64,000 bases of DNA. Source: Chloroflexota bacterium. Its GTDB lineage: Bacteria; Chloroflexota; Anaerolineae; Caldilineales; Caldilineaceae. This document shows positions 26,646 through 37,234 of the stretch, piece after piece. Made by a program: the position numbers and the translations under genes. How positions within the stretch are numbered: position 1 is the first letter of the stretch; each line of letters opens with the position of its first letter. The stretch spans positions 21,309 to 85,308 of the forward strand of contig JAPLGZ010000809.1 of NCBI GenBank assembly GCA_026389895.1, given 5' to 3'. Below the pieces are notes generated by a model, which searched no databases, had not been told where the DNA came from, and worked only from the letters and a program-made list of their open reading frames with translations.

Positions 26646-26879
26646 GGCTTTATAAATTCCCTTGTTGCGAACGGGTCAAAACGGTAGATAAGCGAATAAT
26701 CGTCTCTGTTGTGCAGAAAAAGTAACTAACCAGAGCACACAAAACTAGCGTGCAACCGTCGCTACGCTTATTGAGAAACCTCAATTGGGCCTTGTTACCC
26801 TGTGCAATCACTTTTCATGATCCATGCGTACCGTGAATAACCCTATTCATCGACAACTGTTCATTGCCAGGTGACAGGT
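26646..26879. other. Short gap, no gene seen
   Basis: No ORF or clear hairpin; probably holds the dnaJ promoter and the 3' end of the small membrane gene transcript. Confidence 0.4.
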
Positions 26880-27071
26880 TCACTCCCAGTTAATAATCCA
26901 TGCACAGAGGCCAGCCAACCCAATCGTTGCCCCCATCAGCGCGGCCCACTGGCCTGGCAGAAAGCCAACATGCCGTGCGCTAAAGAAAAGGATAATCACC
27001 ATGCCGATGGCTAAAATGAGCCAATTCGACAAGACAGGATAGTTACTCCAAAAATTTTTCAGTGACTGCAT
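26880..27071 (-). CDS. Small two-helix membrane protein downstream of coaE
   Basis: 63 aa with two hydrophobic helices (LSNWLILAIGMVIILFFSA and WAALMGATIGLAGLCAWII). It begins 6 bp after the coaE stop on the same strand, so co-transcription is likely. No recognised family. Confidence 0.6.
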   Translation of the reverse strand: MQSLKNFWSNYPVLSNWLILAIGMVIILFFSARHVGFLPGQWAALMGATIGLAGLCAWIINWE

Positions 27072-27077
27072 AGATCC

Positions 27078-27686
27078 TCACAGGTATTTCGCTTGCACAT
27101 CTGCCCAAATTGTCGCCAACTGAGCCTGTAGCGCAGCCGGTGTGCCATCATTATCAATCACACGATGGGCGTGCTTTACCTTCTCGGCCTGTGACGACTG
27201 CGCCGCCATCCGACGGCGGGCCTCAGCTTCGTCCATGCCGCGCTCTGTCCGCAAACGGTTCAGTTGCGTTTCTGGAGACGCGGTTACCACCCAGATTTCG
27301 TCACACAGTTTAACCAAACGCTGCGCTTCTAGCAGTTTGATCGCTTCCAGAAGAACAACGGCGGCGGATGTAGACGCTATCTCTTGTTGCGCTAAGGTGA
27401 AGACAGCGGGATGAACGATCTGCTCTAAACGTTGCAAGGCAGCGGCATCCGCAAAGACAATTTTACCCAATGCCGCCCGATTGATCGTGCCGTCCTGCTG
27501 TAAAATTTGGTCGCCGAATGCGTCTACAATAGCTTGATAGGCCGGTCCACTCGGCTCCATCGCCCGATGGCTCAGCTGATCGGCATCAACCACATGCGCG
27601 CCTTTATCTACCAGATAGCGCAAAATTGTACTTTTACCGGTAGCGATATTCCCAGTTAGGCCAATGATTAATGGTTTATGCGCCAT
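27078..27686 (-). CDS. coaE: Dephospho-CoA kinase
   Basis: 202 aa, standard length. Phosphorylates dephospho-CoA in the last step of CoA synthesis. P-loop IGLTGNIATGKST at residues 8-20, VVDADQLSH (substrate-binding Asp), lid region LNRLRTERGMDEAEARRRMAAQ, and VIDNDGT near the C-terminus. A small membrane protein gene follows 6 bp downstream. Confidence 0.95.
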   Translation of the reverse strand: MAHKPLIIGLTGNIATGKSTILRYLVDKGAHVVDADQLSHRAMEPSGPAYQAIVDAFGDQILQQDGTINRAALGKIVFADAAALQRLEQIVHPAVFTLAQQEIASTSAAVVLLEAIKLLEAQRLVKLCDEIWVVTASPETQLNRLRTERGMDEAEARRRMAAQSSQAEKVKHAHRVIDNDGTPAALQAQLATIWADVQAKYL

Positions 27687-27766
27687 GCAATTGATAATTC
27701 AAACCAGATTGTTCTCGTTAGGTTACAACAAAAAGCGCCACCAAATTTCTGGCGCGCTGACGATAT

Positions 27767-27775
27767 ATTATAGCA
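27767..27775 (-). promoter_or_regulatory. Extended -10 element upstream of coaE
   Basis: On the minus strand TGCTATAAT, about 80 bp before the coaE ATG. A small hairpin (GCGCCA/TGGCGC, 27735-27754) lies in the leader. Confidence 0.4.
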
Positions 27776-28015
27776 TAACTGTCAAAACCGTTGAAATAAT
27801 ACAAGGGTCAAATGATGATAGAGTGACAACAAGCCACAAGAGAACGCGGTCAGAAGCTAACGAGTGTGTCAAGCTTAACCAGAAATTCTCACGCCGTTGT
27901 TCCCAAATTGTTCAGACATTGTTCTGATGGATCGGCGATTCAGCAGCAGCAGACATTCTCTGTGCCCTAGCAGCTTCCAGAAGACATTGGACTCGTCTAT
28001 GATCTATCTATAATA
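27776..28015. other. Gap between divergent coaE and liv cluster
   Basis: No credible gene; a short plus-strand ORF starting at 27664 overlaps coaE and the promoter area and looks spurious. Confidence 0.4.
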
Positions 28016-28044
28016 TTGACAAAGGGCCGAGGGTCGCCTATAAT
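28016..28044 (+). promoter_or_regulatory. Perfect consensus sigma-70-type promoter of the liv cluster
   Basis: TTGACA (28016-28021), exactly 17 nt, TATAAT (28039-28044). The predicted transcript starts near 28051, leaving a ~134-nt 5' leader before the ATG at 28185. I see no recognised riboswitch in the leader. Confidence 0.85.
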
Positions 28045-28184
28045 CCGGCCTGCGACAACCTGTAAACAACTCGTAATTAGCTCGTTTTATCGGTTAAAGC
28101 ATTTCTCCGCTACGGCAATCGACAACTGATAATCAGCGGTTAACGAATTTTCCCTGCTTGCCTTACAATTTTGCGTAAACGTGA

Positions 28185-30254
28185 ATGACTTGTAGCGCCA
28201 ACGCCACCTGTACTGAAATATTATTGCAATTGTTGATCATTGGGCTTTCTAATGGCGCGGTGATTGCTTTGAATGCAATTGGGTTTACGCTGATCTATGG
28301 CATTACCCAAACCATCAATCTCGCGCATGGCGACCTCTTTGCGTTGACAAGTGTCTTAGTCACCACCATTGTGACATACTTTGGTCTATATAGCGGCGTT
28401 TCACCCTTACTCTTGGTTGGTGGCTTGACTCTCATTCTGGGGGCAGCCATCACTTTTGGCTGGTGGCTCAGTGTTGGCATCGAACGCGCAGCTTTTGCGC
28501 CTTTTCGAAAACAGACCCAGCGCGTCTCTGGCTTGGCACCATTGATTGCCACACTCGGCATTTCGTTCATTCTCTATCAAGCAGCCTTAACTTGGCGGCT
28601 ATTGCTCCCCAACTGGCGACCAGGCGAGCATCGCAGCGTACCTGGCATTCCGGAGTTTCCGCGCGATAGCATTCCCGAATTGTTGCCTAAGGTTGATTTG
28701 TTGCAATGGCTTGGTTTAAAAGGGCAAGTACTGTTTACGCTCAAAGATCTGCTCGTGCTGCTGCTCGCCGTTGGTGGTGCGCTAGGTGTACGCTGGTTTC
28801 TCCAACGCACCAAGATTGGCAAAGCGATTCGCGCCTGCGCAGAAAGCCCAGAGTTGGCGCGGTTATGCGGCATTAACCCCGATGTCACCATCCGCCGCGC
28901 CTTTGCGGTAGGAGGTGCGCTGGCTGGCATTGCGGCGTTTGTTTTTGCCTTATACTACACGCACCCCTACACCCAGTATGGGGCACAAAGTAGTTTAGTT
29001 GCCTTTGCCGTGGCAATTTTAGGGGGCATTGGCAACCCGATCGGAGCACTCTTTAGCGGGCTGCTCTTTGGCGTTTTTGCCGCATTGAGCGACTATTTCT
29101 TGGGTGGCCAATGGACGCCTGCGCTGCTCCAACTGCTGCTGATCGTCTTATTACTATTGCGACCAAACGGTTTTACCAAAGGCGCTGAAGAGGCCAGCCA
29201 GCAACCAACCACACGCGACGCCATGACAGCCAGCCCGACAGCGATGCGTTCTAGCTTCGCCACACGGTTGCTCTGGTTGTTGCTGGTCGTAGGTCTGCTC
29301 TATCCAGTAGCGGATGACATTCTCGGTCTGCACTGGCAAACTACGATGACGAGCATTGGTATCTTCGTCCTATTAACCCTTGGCCTCAATCTGTTGCTTG
29401 GGTTTGCCGGTCTGCTGGATTTGGGCTATGCCACAAGTTTTGCGATTGGCGGTTATACAGCGGCATTGATCACGGATCGGTGGGGCAACATTGGCAGCGC
29501 CTTGCCACAACCGATGAATTTTTTAATTGTACTCGCCTGTAGTGCCCTAGCAGCGGGTTTATTTGGGGCATTTAACGGCTTGCTGACCTTGCGTTTGCGT
29601 AATGACTACTTAGCGATTGTAACGTTAGCCCTCAGTCAGGTCATTCGCCAATTGATCATTAATTTTGATAAAATAACCGGCGGCGGCAATGGCATCTCGG
29701 CCTTGCCCGCGCCAAACTTTTTCAACTATTCTTTGCAAACACCACTTGAACGCTACTATCTGGTCTTGGCCGTCATCGTTGTCGTCGCTTTTGCCAGCCA
29801 ACGTTTGTTGCATTCGCGCATGGGACGCGCCTGGTTGGCCAGCAGTGAGGATGAGTTGGCCGCCGCGAGTTCTGGGGTGGCATTAGCCCGCACCAAAACC
29901 CAAGCCTTTGCCTTGGGCACGGCGCTGGCCGGTATAGCTGGCGCGCTCTATGCCAGTTGCTTCACCTATGTTGACCCAGAAATGATCGATTTTCGGCTAT
30001 CAGCGATGGTATTGGCGATGCTCATTTTGGGTGGCACAGGCAGCATAGCGGGTGCGATCATCGGCGCGATTGTGATAGCTGGTTATGATCGATTGGTCAT
30101 TCCACAGGTGGGCGATTGGCTTGCCCATCTGCAACAGACGGGCCATTTGGCCGTCGCAGCGGCTTTTGATGTTCGAGGATTAAGTTATCTTAGCTTTGGT
30201 CTCGCACTCTATTTGACCGTATTATTGCGTGCGCGGCGTTCAGCAAACGTTTAG
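28185..30254 (+). CDS. Fused branched-chain amino-acid ABC permease (LivH-LivM)
   Basis: 689 aa, about twice the size of a single permease. Residues ~1-330 match LivH (GLSNGAVIALNAIGFTLIYG, NLAHGD, AILGGIGNPIGALFSGLLFG) and ~345-689 match LivM (TLGLNLLLGFAGLLDLGYA, LRNDYLAIVTLALSQ, ILGGTGSIAGAIIGA). Both EAA-like loops that dock on the ATPases appear present. Fusion gives a fixed heterodimer in one chain. The cluster has one binding protein and a single ATPase pair (livG/livF), which probably serves both this fusion and the separate LivH/LivM downstream. Confidence 0.92.
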   Translation: MTCSANATCTEILLQLLIIGLSNGAVIALNAIGFTLIYGITQTINLAHGDLFALTSVLVTTIVTYFGLYSGVSPLLLVGGLTLILGAAITFGWWLSVGIERAAFAPFRKQTQRVSGLAPLIATLGISFILYQAALTWRLLLPNWRPGEHRSVPGIPEFPRDSIPELLPKVDLLQWLGLKGQVLFTLKDLLVLLLAVGGALGVRWFLQRTKIGKAIRACAESPELARLCGINPDVTIRRAFAVGGALAGIAAFVFALYYTHPYTQYGAQSSLVAFAVAILGGIGNPIGALFSGLLFGVFAALSDYFLGGQWTPALLQLLLIVLLLLRPNGFTKGAEEASQQPTTRDAMTASPTAMRSSFATRLLWLLLVVGLLYPVADDILGLHWQTTMTSIGIFVLLTLGLNLLLGFAGLLDLGYATSFAIGGYTAALITDRWGNIGSALPQPMNFLIVLACSALAAGLFGAFNGLLTLRLRNDYLAIVTLALSQVIRQLIINFDKITGGGNGISALPAPNFFNYSLQTPLERYYLVLAVIVVVAFASQRLLHSRMGRAWLASSEDELAAASSGVALARTKTQAFALGTALAGIAGALYASCFTYVDPEMIDFRLSAMVLAMLILGGTGSIAGAIIGAIVIAGYDRLVIPQVGDWLAHLQQTGHLAVAAAFDVRGLSYLSFGLALYLTVLLRARRSANV

Positions 30255-30359
30255 ATCTGCCAACTTGTGTAGTACAATAGAGTACACGCTTGATACTACT
30301 CTCTTGCTTCTATGTACCCATCGTTTTAAAACCTGTATCGTTAGAGGAGAAACAAAACA

Positions 30360-31604
30360 ATGAAACGTAGGCTTTCTGTATTTTCGTTCCTGGTGGTTGC
30401 CTGTCTGGTGCTGGCCGCCTGTCCGCCGCCACCTGCGGCCCAACCTGCCGCCGGTGGTTCCACCACCGCCGCAAGTGGTAGCCCCGAAGTGATCCACATG
30501 TATTCCAGCTTGCCGCTGACTGGTTCTTCCGCCGGCCAGAACATCACCGTCGTCAATTCCATCAATCTGGCGCTTGAGCAACAGACGAAGGATGGCGTCA
30601 TCTGCGATGGCAAATTCAAGATCGAATACACCTCATTGGACGACGCCACAGCGGCGGCCGGCAAATGGGATGCCGCCAAAGAGCAGGAAAATGCTAATAA
30701 AGCGGTTGCCGATCCAGATGCGATGGTCTACATTGGCACGTTCAATTCAGGCGCGGCCCGTGTCTCAATTCCGATTTTGAACCAGGCTGGTCTAGCCATG
30801 ATCAGCCCGGCCAACACCGCCGTCGATCTGACCAAGGGTGAAGACACCGCCAAGTATTACCCAACCGGCAAACGCAATTACATGCGTGTCGTGGCCGCCG
30901 ATGACTTCCAAGGTGCCTTTGCCGCCAAATGGGCCAACAAAATGGGTGCCAAGAACGTCTACATTCTAGACGACACCGAAGTCTATGGTAAGGGCGTGGC
31001 CGATCAATTCCAGAAGAATGCCGAAACGCTTGGCATCACAGTGGCCGGTCGCGATGGGATTGATGGCAAAGCTGCCGACTATAAGGCACTGGCCACCAAG
31101 ATCGCTGGCACCAACCCCGATTTGATCTATTTCGGCGGTATTACGCAAAATAATGCTGGTCAGGTGCTGAAGGATATTCGCGCCGCAGGCATCAAGGCGC
31201 CGTTCATGGGCCCAGATGGTATTTTGGAAAAAGCGTTTATCGATGCCGCTGGCGCTGATATTGCCGAAGGCACCTATGCCACAGTCGCTGGCGCGCCGTT
31301 TGACAAGCTGCCCGAAAAAGGCAAGAAGTATTATGCCGACTATCAAGCGAAGTACAATGGCAAGCCAGAAGCCTATTCGATCTATGGCTACGAATCGGCC
31401 AGCGTGGCGATTGCCGCTTTGAGCAAGGTCTGCAAGAAAGATCGCGCAGCTGTCACCGAGGCGATGTTCACGACCAAGGATTTTGAAGGCGCATTGGGTA
31501 CGTGGTCCTTTGATGCCAATGGCGACACCTCGTTGATCGCCATGGTAGGCAATCAGGTCACCAAAGGTGAATGGGCCGAAGTGCCGGCGGATCAACTGCC
31601 GTAA
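30360..31604 (+). CDS. Branched-chain amino-acid ABC transporter binding lipoprotein
   Basis: 414 aa. Lipoprotein signal peptide with lipobox LAAC (C21), then a Pro/Ala/Gly linker and a periplasmic-binding-protein type I domain of the LivJ/LivK/AmtR family: IHMYSSLPLTGSSAGQ at the start, YIGTFNSGAARVSIPILNQAGLAMISPANT, NKMGAKNVYILDDTEVYGKG. Codon use is notably GC-biased, as in highly expressed genes. It lies 105 bp after the fused permease. The exact ligand (Leu/Ile/Val, amide or urea) cannot be told from sequence. Confidence 0.92.
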   Translation: MKRRLSVFSFLVVACLVLAACPPPPAAQPAAGGSTTAASGSPEVIHMYSSLPLTGSSAGQNITVVNSINLALEQQTKDGVICDGKFKIEYTSLDDATAAAGKWDAAKEQENANKAVADPDAMVYIGTFNSGAARVSIPILNQAGLAMISPANTAVDLTKGEDTAKYYPTGKRNYMRVVAADDFQGAFAAKWANKMGAKNVYILDDTEVYGKGVADQFQKNAETLGITVAGRDGIDGKAADYKALATKIAGTNPDLIYFGGITQNNAGQVLKDIRAAGIKAPFMGPDGILEKAFIDAAGADIAEGTYATVAGAPFDKLPEKGKKYYADYQAKYNGKPEAYSIYGYESASVAIAALSKVCKKDRAAVTEAMFTTKDFEGALGTWSFDANGDTSLIAMVGNQVTKGEWAEVPADQLP

Positions 31605-31692
31605 TACCCTAATCCTTGCTGTACTGTAAGTGCTGGATCAGAGGGGGTAAAGTCTGTTGACTTCACTCCCTCTTTTGTAACAGGTGGCGAAG

Positions 31693-31810
31693 CTGTGGAC
31701 CTCACTCCCCTCCTATTCAGGGGCGGGGAGCCAATCAAATGTCCTTCTCCGAGTGCTGTCCTTCGCTTCCAGAGAGAAGGCATCCACTAGCCCAGGGGTG
31801 AGGTCTACAG
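31693..31810. repeat. Hairpin-rich intergenic repeat element (degenerate)
   Basis: Terminal near-inverted repeats CTGTGGACCTCACTCCCC (31693-31710) and GGGGTGAGGTCTACAG (31795-31810), with an internal CCTTCTC/GAGAAGG stem. It resembles non-autonomous palindromic intergenic elements. It separates the binding-protein gene from livH inside the liv cluster; the rest of the 380-bp gap holds no gene. Confidence 0.6.
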
Positions 31811-31986
31811 TTTTACCAATAAAGTGCGAAGCCATCCTAGGGTGGCGGATGATCAACCCACGTCAGGAGCCCTCCAGACGCGGTTTTGGATGCGCAGCAC
31901 AAGAATTTAAGTCCCTGGCTGCTAACCCCATAGAACAATTTTGAGCGTCGCTTCTTTCACGTTGAGTTTTTTCAAGCAGGCAACCA

Positions 31987-33153
31987 ATGACTACTGTTAC
32001 CCAAAAGGCCGAGGCTTTGTCCTCAAAAAGTTCATCTATACCTTCTACGCGAAAACTTCAGCGCGCGTTATTTGTGGTCGCTGTCACCTATCTAGTACTG
32101 ATTATTGGCCAGCCAGCCGGGTTGGACCTAGTACGCATTGGACAGGATGTGCGCGCCCATCCTTCCGCAATTGTGCAACAATTAATCATCGGACTAGCCA
32201 ATGGCGGCATTATCGCCATGACGGCGCTGGGCTATACATTAGTCTATGGCATCATTGAATTAGTCAATTTTGCCCATGGCGATGTCTTTATGTTAGGCGG
32301 ATTTGTCTCAATCCTAACCCTTTCGATCTTTTCGAGGACGGGCGTCAACGGTGGATTGACCGCGCCGTTGTGGGCTGCTATCTTTGGCTTTCTGCCTGCG
32401 ATGCTCTTTTGTGGCCTGCTCAATGCTGGGATTGAACGCATGGCCTATCGTCCTTTGCGCACAGCCCCTAAATTAGTCGCTTTGATCAGCGCCATTGGCA
32501 TGTCATTCATTTTACAAAACCTGGGCTTACAGATTGGCGCTTTTGGTAAGTTGGCTGAGGTTAGCCCGGTTTTTAAATGGTTAGCGGTGCTCGGTGGCAA
32601 CAATGCGGCGCCCAAAAGCTTTCCAGCAGTGCTGGGCAATAACAATTTGCTCGAATATATTATCCCTGGGGCCACGGTTCGGATTACCTTTGCCGACGTC
32701 TTAGTGATCGTCACAGCGATTGTCTTAATGGCCTTATTAAACTGGTTTGTCATGAGTACGCGCTTAGGCAAGGCCATGCGAGCAACGGCGCAGAACCGTG
32801 ACGCTGCGGCGATTGTCGGCATCAATGTGAACCAGATGATTGGTCTGACTTTTTTCATCGGTGGCGCGCTAGCCGGTGCGGCAGGGATGATGTTTGGTCT
32901 GTACAATGGCACAGTGGTCTTTACACTAGGGTTTACGGCCGGTCTGCGCTCCTTTACAGCGGCGGTGCTCGGTGGCATTGGGAACATTCGTGGAGCGGCG
33001 CTGGGTGGCGTATTGATCGGTCTGTTAGCCGCGTTTAGCGACCAATATCTAGCCGTACGCTGGACCAATGCCTGGGTATTTTTAATTTTGGTGCTTGTGT
33101 TACTCTTCCGCCCAACCGGTTTGTTGGGCCAGGAAACAGGGGATAAAGCCTAA
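31987..33153 (+). CDS. livH: Branched-chain amino-acid ABC permease LivH
   Basis: 388 aa. Hydrophobic throughout, with the LivH blocks QQLIIGLANGGIIAMTALGY, ELVNFAHGDVFMLGG, and AVLGGIGNIRGAALGGVLIGL. It carries an N-terminal extension of ~70 residues with an extra hydrophobic segment before the usual start. The stop overlaps the livM ATG by one base (TAATG), indicating coupling. Confidence 0.93.
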   Translation: MTTVTQKAEALSSKSSSIPSTRKLQRALFVVAVTYLVLIIGQPAGLDLVRIGQDVRAHPSAIVQQLIIGLANGGIIAMTALGYTLVYGIIELVNFAHGDVFMLGGFVSILTLSIFSRTGVNGGLTAPLWAAIFGFLPAMLFCGLLNAGIERMAYRPLRTAPKLVALISAIGMSFILQNLGLQIGAFGKLAEVSPVFKWLAVLGGNNAAPKSFPAVLGNNNLLEYIIPGATVRITFADVLVIVTAIVLMALLNWFVMSTRLGKAMRATAQNRDAAAIVGINVNQMIGLTFFIGGALAGAAGMMFGLYNGTVVFTLGFTAGLRSFTAAVLGGIGNIRGAALGGVLIGLLAAFSDQYLAVRWTNAWVFLILVLVLLFRPTGLLGQETGDKA

Positions 33154-34646
33154 TGAAACAAAAAATCCTTGCCAATGCCGAAATTGCGGCGATTGTGTTG
33201 ATTGGCTTTATTGCCTTGATCACAGGTGGCTGGTCTGTATTAATTTTGACGGTGGTTGCGGGGGCATTGGTCGGTGCCGCAGCCCCACCCAACCGGGCGG
33301 GCGTATTGCGCGCCCTAATCGTAGGCGCCCTCACTGCGCTGATCATTGTGGCGGTGACTTTTTTACACAATGCCTACATTACGCAATTGCCCAAGCAAGA
33401 TGCGATCCCAGTAGGCGCATTACAACCGACCACCTATGGTTTGGCGCTCCTCCTTGGCATCGTGGTGGCGGTGCTCGTGGCAGCGCTGCGCGCACATCCA
33501 AACAAACAGCGCGGGCGTACGGGGCTCCTCATATTAGTACTCTTCTTTGCAGTAATCTTCCCCTTCTTTGAACAAAGCGTGCAGCTCTTCTGGGCCAATG
33601 CCGTGATCGTGTCGATGATTTTTACGTTGCAAGCCCTGGGTTTGAACATTGTCGCTGGTTACGCTGGCCTGCTCGATCTAGGTTATGTCGCCTTCTTTGC
33701 GATTGGTGGTTATACCATCGCTTTTCTCAACTCACCACAGTTCAACCTGAATGTCTCTTTTTGGCTGATCATTTGGATTGCCGCCGCCGCCGCCGCACTT
33801 TTCGGCTTCATTCTGGGCGCGCCGGTAATCCCGCTGCGTGGTGACTATCTAGCCATCGTCACTTTAGGTTTTGGTGAAATTGTGCCGATCGTCTTTAAAA
33901 ACCTGGAAGCGGTAAAAATTCACGAACCGGTGACGGCTATTTTTGCCGCACTTTTTAATAAACCAGAGTGGGTGCGCTGTCTTGTCGGCTGTACGGAGCC
34001 TGTTAATATCACAAACGGCACCCAGGGTATTACACCTATCGGACGTCCTGAATTATTCGGTGTAAAATTTATGACCGGGCAGTATATTCCCTGGTATTTC
34101 TTGATTTTAGCGATGCTCCTGCTGTCAGTCTTTTTCATCTCTCGCCTGCGCAGCAGCCGGATTGGGCGGGCGTGGGTGGCCATGCGTGAAGATGAACTAG
34201 CTGCCACATCAATGGGCGTTAACATTGTGCGCACAAAGTTAACCGCTTTTATTCTGGGCGCCATGTTCAGTGGTTTTGCTGGGGCATTCTATGGTAGTTA
34301 TGTTTCGTTTATTTCGCCCGATGCCTTTGATTTTAGCATCTCGGTGATCGTACTTTGCATGGTTATTCTGGGCGGCACGGGCAGCATCACGGGTGTGATC
34401 CTGGGTGGTCTCATCATTAAGATGTCGGATCTGCTGTTTTTAGACAAATTTCAGACAGTACTCGGCGGGGTGTTGCAGGCGACTATTTTTCAATCAGTTA
34501 AATCACAAGCGATGACGAATTTTCTGGAAAGCCTGTTTAACGCCAGCCAATATAAGCTTTTGCTGTTTGGATTGATCTTGGTGCTAATGATGCGTTTCCG
34601 CCCCCAAGGGTTGGTGCCTAGCGCCAGTGAGGATGCGATTACCTAG
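33153..34646 (+). CDS. livM: Branched-chain amino-acid ABC permease LivM
   Basis: 497 aa, long because of ~140 extra N-terminal residues forming four or so additional helices. The core has LGLNIVAGYAGLLDLGYVAFFAIGG, LRGDYLAIVTLGFGEI, RIGRAWVAMREDELAATSMG and ILGGTGSITGVILG. An insertion (~residues 250-300) contains two Cys (VRCLVGCTEPV). Overlaps livH by 1 nt. Confidence 0.93.
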   Translation: MKQKILANAEIAAIVLIGFIALITGGWSVLILTVVAGALVGAAAPPNRAGVLRALIVGALTALIIVAVTFLHNAYITQLPKQDAIPVGALQPTTYGLALLLGIVVAVLVAALRAHPNKQRGRTGLLILVLFFAVIFPFFEQSVQLFWANAVIVSMIFTLQALGLNIVAGYAGLLDLGYVAFFAIGGYTIAFLNSPQFNLNVSFWLIIWIAAAAAALFGFILGAPVIPLRGDYLAIVTLGFGEIVPIVFKNLEAVKIHEPVTAIFAALFNKPEWVRCLVGCTEPVNITNGTQGITPIGRPELFGVKFMTGQYIPWYFLILAMLLLSVFFISRLRSSRIGRAWVAMREDELAATSMGVNIVRTKLTAFILGAMFSGFAGAFYGSYVSFISPDAFDFSISVIVLCMVILGGTGSITGVILGGLIIKMSDLLFLDKFQTVLGGVLQATIFQSVKSQAMTNFLESLFNASQYKLLLFGLILVLMMRFRPQGLVPSASEDAIT

Positions 34647-34757
34647 CCCGGCGCATGATTGTCCCTGATCGATACGACAGAAGAGCCCTGGCTTACTGCC
34701 GTACTGGCCACTGTTTCATTACTCATTGTCACTTGAAGGCAAGCTACGAAACACACT

Positions 34758-35533
<776 letters not shown>

Positions 35534-35534
<1 letters not shown>

Positions 35535-36238
35535 TGCTGCAAGTCAAAGATGTTCACACTTATTATGGCAATATCCATGCACTTAAGGGCATTTCGCTCA
35601 ATGTAAATCAAGGTGAGGTTGTCACTTTAATTGGCTCCAACGGGGCGGGCAAAACGACAACCTTGCGCACCATCCAGGGTTTGCTACGACCGCGCACGGG
35701 TTCGATTACCCTCAATGGTGAAGAATTGACTCAGGTGCCTGCACATCTGATCACAACCAAGGGCCTCTCGCAGTCACCAGAAGGTCGGCTTATTTTTACC
35801 CGTATGACGGTACTAGAAAATTTGGAGATGGGCGCCTTTGCCCGCAGTGATAAAGATGGTATTCAGCGCGATCTAGAACGCGTCTTTACCACCTTTCCCC
35901 GTTTGAAAGAACGCGTCAAACAACGGGCAGGCACACTTTCTGGTGGCGAACAACAGATGTTGGCGATGGGGCGCGCCTTGATGAGTAATCCCAAAGTACT
36001 ATTACTGGATGAACCCTCCATGGGGCTTGCCCCCATCCTGGTCGAACAAATCTTCGATATTATTCGAGAATTGAATCAGCAAGGTACGACAATTCTGCTA
36101 GTCGAACAAAACGCCCAAGCGGCTCTTCAAGTGGCCCATCGAGCCTATGTATTGGAGACGGGAAAGATCACGATTAGTGGTGATGCTAAGGAATTGCTTG
36201 AAGATCCACGTGTCATTGAGGCCTATCTAGGCTTATAG
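35534..36238 (+). CDS. livF: Branched-chain amino-acid ABC ATPase LivF
   Basis: 234 aa from ATG 35534, overlapping the livG stop by 1 nt. Walker A GSNGAGKTTTL, Q-loop LSQSPEGRLIF, signature LSGGEQQMLAMGRAL, Walker B VLLLDEPSMGLAP, H-loop LVEQNAQAA. It partners LivG under the LivH/LivM pairs; last gene of the cluster, followed by a terminator. Confidence 0.96.
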
Positions 36239-36263
36239 CTCAAGGAGTCAAAGACAAGGCCTT

Positions 36264-36296
36264 CCACTGAATTGTTGAGGCTTCAGTGGGATTTTT
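36264..36296 (+). terminator. Terminator of the liv cluster
   Basis: CCACTGAA (36264-36271) / TTCAGTGG (36282-36289) followed by a T5 run. A second hairpin with 11-bp perfect arms lies at 36331-36341/36358-36368. Confidence 0.8.
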
Positions 36297-36368
36297 CCCC
36301 GAATATCCAACAAATCGGCAAAACAAAATCATAGGGTAGGGGCTTACTTACAAAGCGCCCTACCCTAT

Positions 36369-36753
36369 TGTGCGAAGTTAACCTGCTTAGCAATCAAGGA
36401 GTTGCAGCCCTGTCTTCTGCCTCTTCATCCCCAATTGTCCAGTTCGATCTCACGGTAAGCCTTCTGATCCCATATCTTCAACAGACTTAAATTCGTGTAA
36501 ATTCTACGGCCCCACACCACCCTACACCGCTTGGGCGTACGGCGTTCAACGTCGAGCCACCCCAATTAGGACTAAAGTACGGCTACATGAATGGTCGGCA
36601 ATCTGGTATAGTAATCAGGTACTAGTAGAAATTCATGTATTCAAAATAGCCAGAATTATTTTATTTGGCTATAATTTACCAGCATTCCCGTCCCTAGCTG
36701 CCTCTATAGGCTGTGCCGCTCCATTATGCCTTAAAAAAAAGAAAGGGTTACTT
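36369..36753. other. Gap after liv cluster, no gene seen
   Basis: No ORF worth calling. A small hairpin (ATAGCCA/TGGCTAT, about 36646-36672) overlaps a TATAAT near 36670 that may drive the next small gene. Confidence 0.4.
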
Positions 36754-37125
36754 ATGCTTTGGGATTACTCGTGCACTCACAACAATAACGATAAAGTTCA
36801 GTTCTTGCTGCCCTTGCAGAACAATCTTGAAGCTTCCACGACAGGCCAAGATGAATCGATCACCGCAGAAAACCAGCAGGCTTTGCGTAAACTTTGTCAA
36901 GAGTTTTTGACGCAGTTGGGGTATCCTACTTTTGGCGCTGAGATATCAAAGGGATCTGGGCAGTTGCTAGCTTTGGAATCTGGAAACCAGCAATCGCTTG
37001 ATGAGATGCGCTCAATGCTGCAAGCTTTAGCCATGTGTGCTGCATTGCGCGAACGCTCCGCCGAACCTATGACCAAATTTAATCGATTACTCGGCAGTAT
37101 TAATCAGCTTATCCATAGCGATTAA
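36754..37125 (+). CDS. Hypothetical protein, 123 aa
   Basis: Soluble, mostly helical, no recognised family. The N-terminus has an Asn cluster, the middle reads LRKLCQEFLTQLGYPTFGAEI, the end has QALAMCAALRERSAEPMTKFNRLLG. The start ATG is preceded by AGAAAGGG at 7-8 nt. Composition resembles the host genome rather than a mobile insert. It lies upstream of a TetR gene that has its own promoter. Confidence 0.55.
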   Translation: MLWDYSCTHNNNDKVQFLLPLQNNLEASTTGQDESITAENQQALRKLCQEFLTQLGYPTFGAEISKGSGQLLALESGNQQSLDEMRSMLQALAMCAALRERSAEPMTKFNRLLGSINQLIHSD

Positions 37126-37167
37126 TCTATTCAGACCAGTAAAAGCTCGAGACGATAAAATTGGTGC

Positions 37168-37196
37168 TTGACAAAACTGCGAATCCCTGTTAAAAT
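37168..37196 (+). promoter_or_regulatory. Promoter of the TetR-family regulator
   Basis: TTGACA (37168-37173), 17-nt spacer, TAAAAT (37191-37196). CCCTGTT just before the -10 is repeated in inverted form (AACAGGG) about 30 bp downstream, a possible operator. Confidence 0.7.
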
Positions 37197-37234
37197 CCAA
37201 ACAACGTTCGGAAAACAAACAGGGTTCCTAAACA

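Noticed and set aside
27664..27927. Plus-strand ORF of 87 codons overlapping coaE 5' end
   Set aside because: No Shine-Dalgarno, no recognisable protein, and overlap with coaE and its promoter region.
28051..28184. Possible riboswitch or T-box in the liv leader
   Set aside because: The 134-nt leader shows no T-box sequence, no leucine-rich leader peptide and no terminator/antiterminator pair that I can identify.
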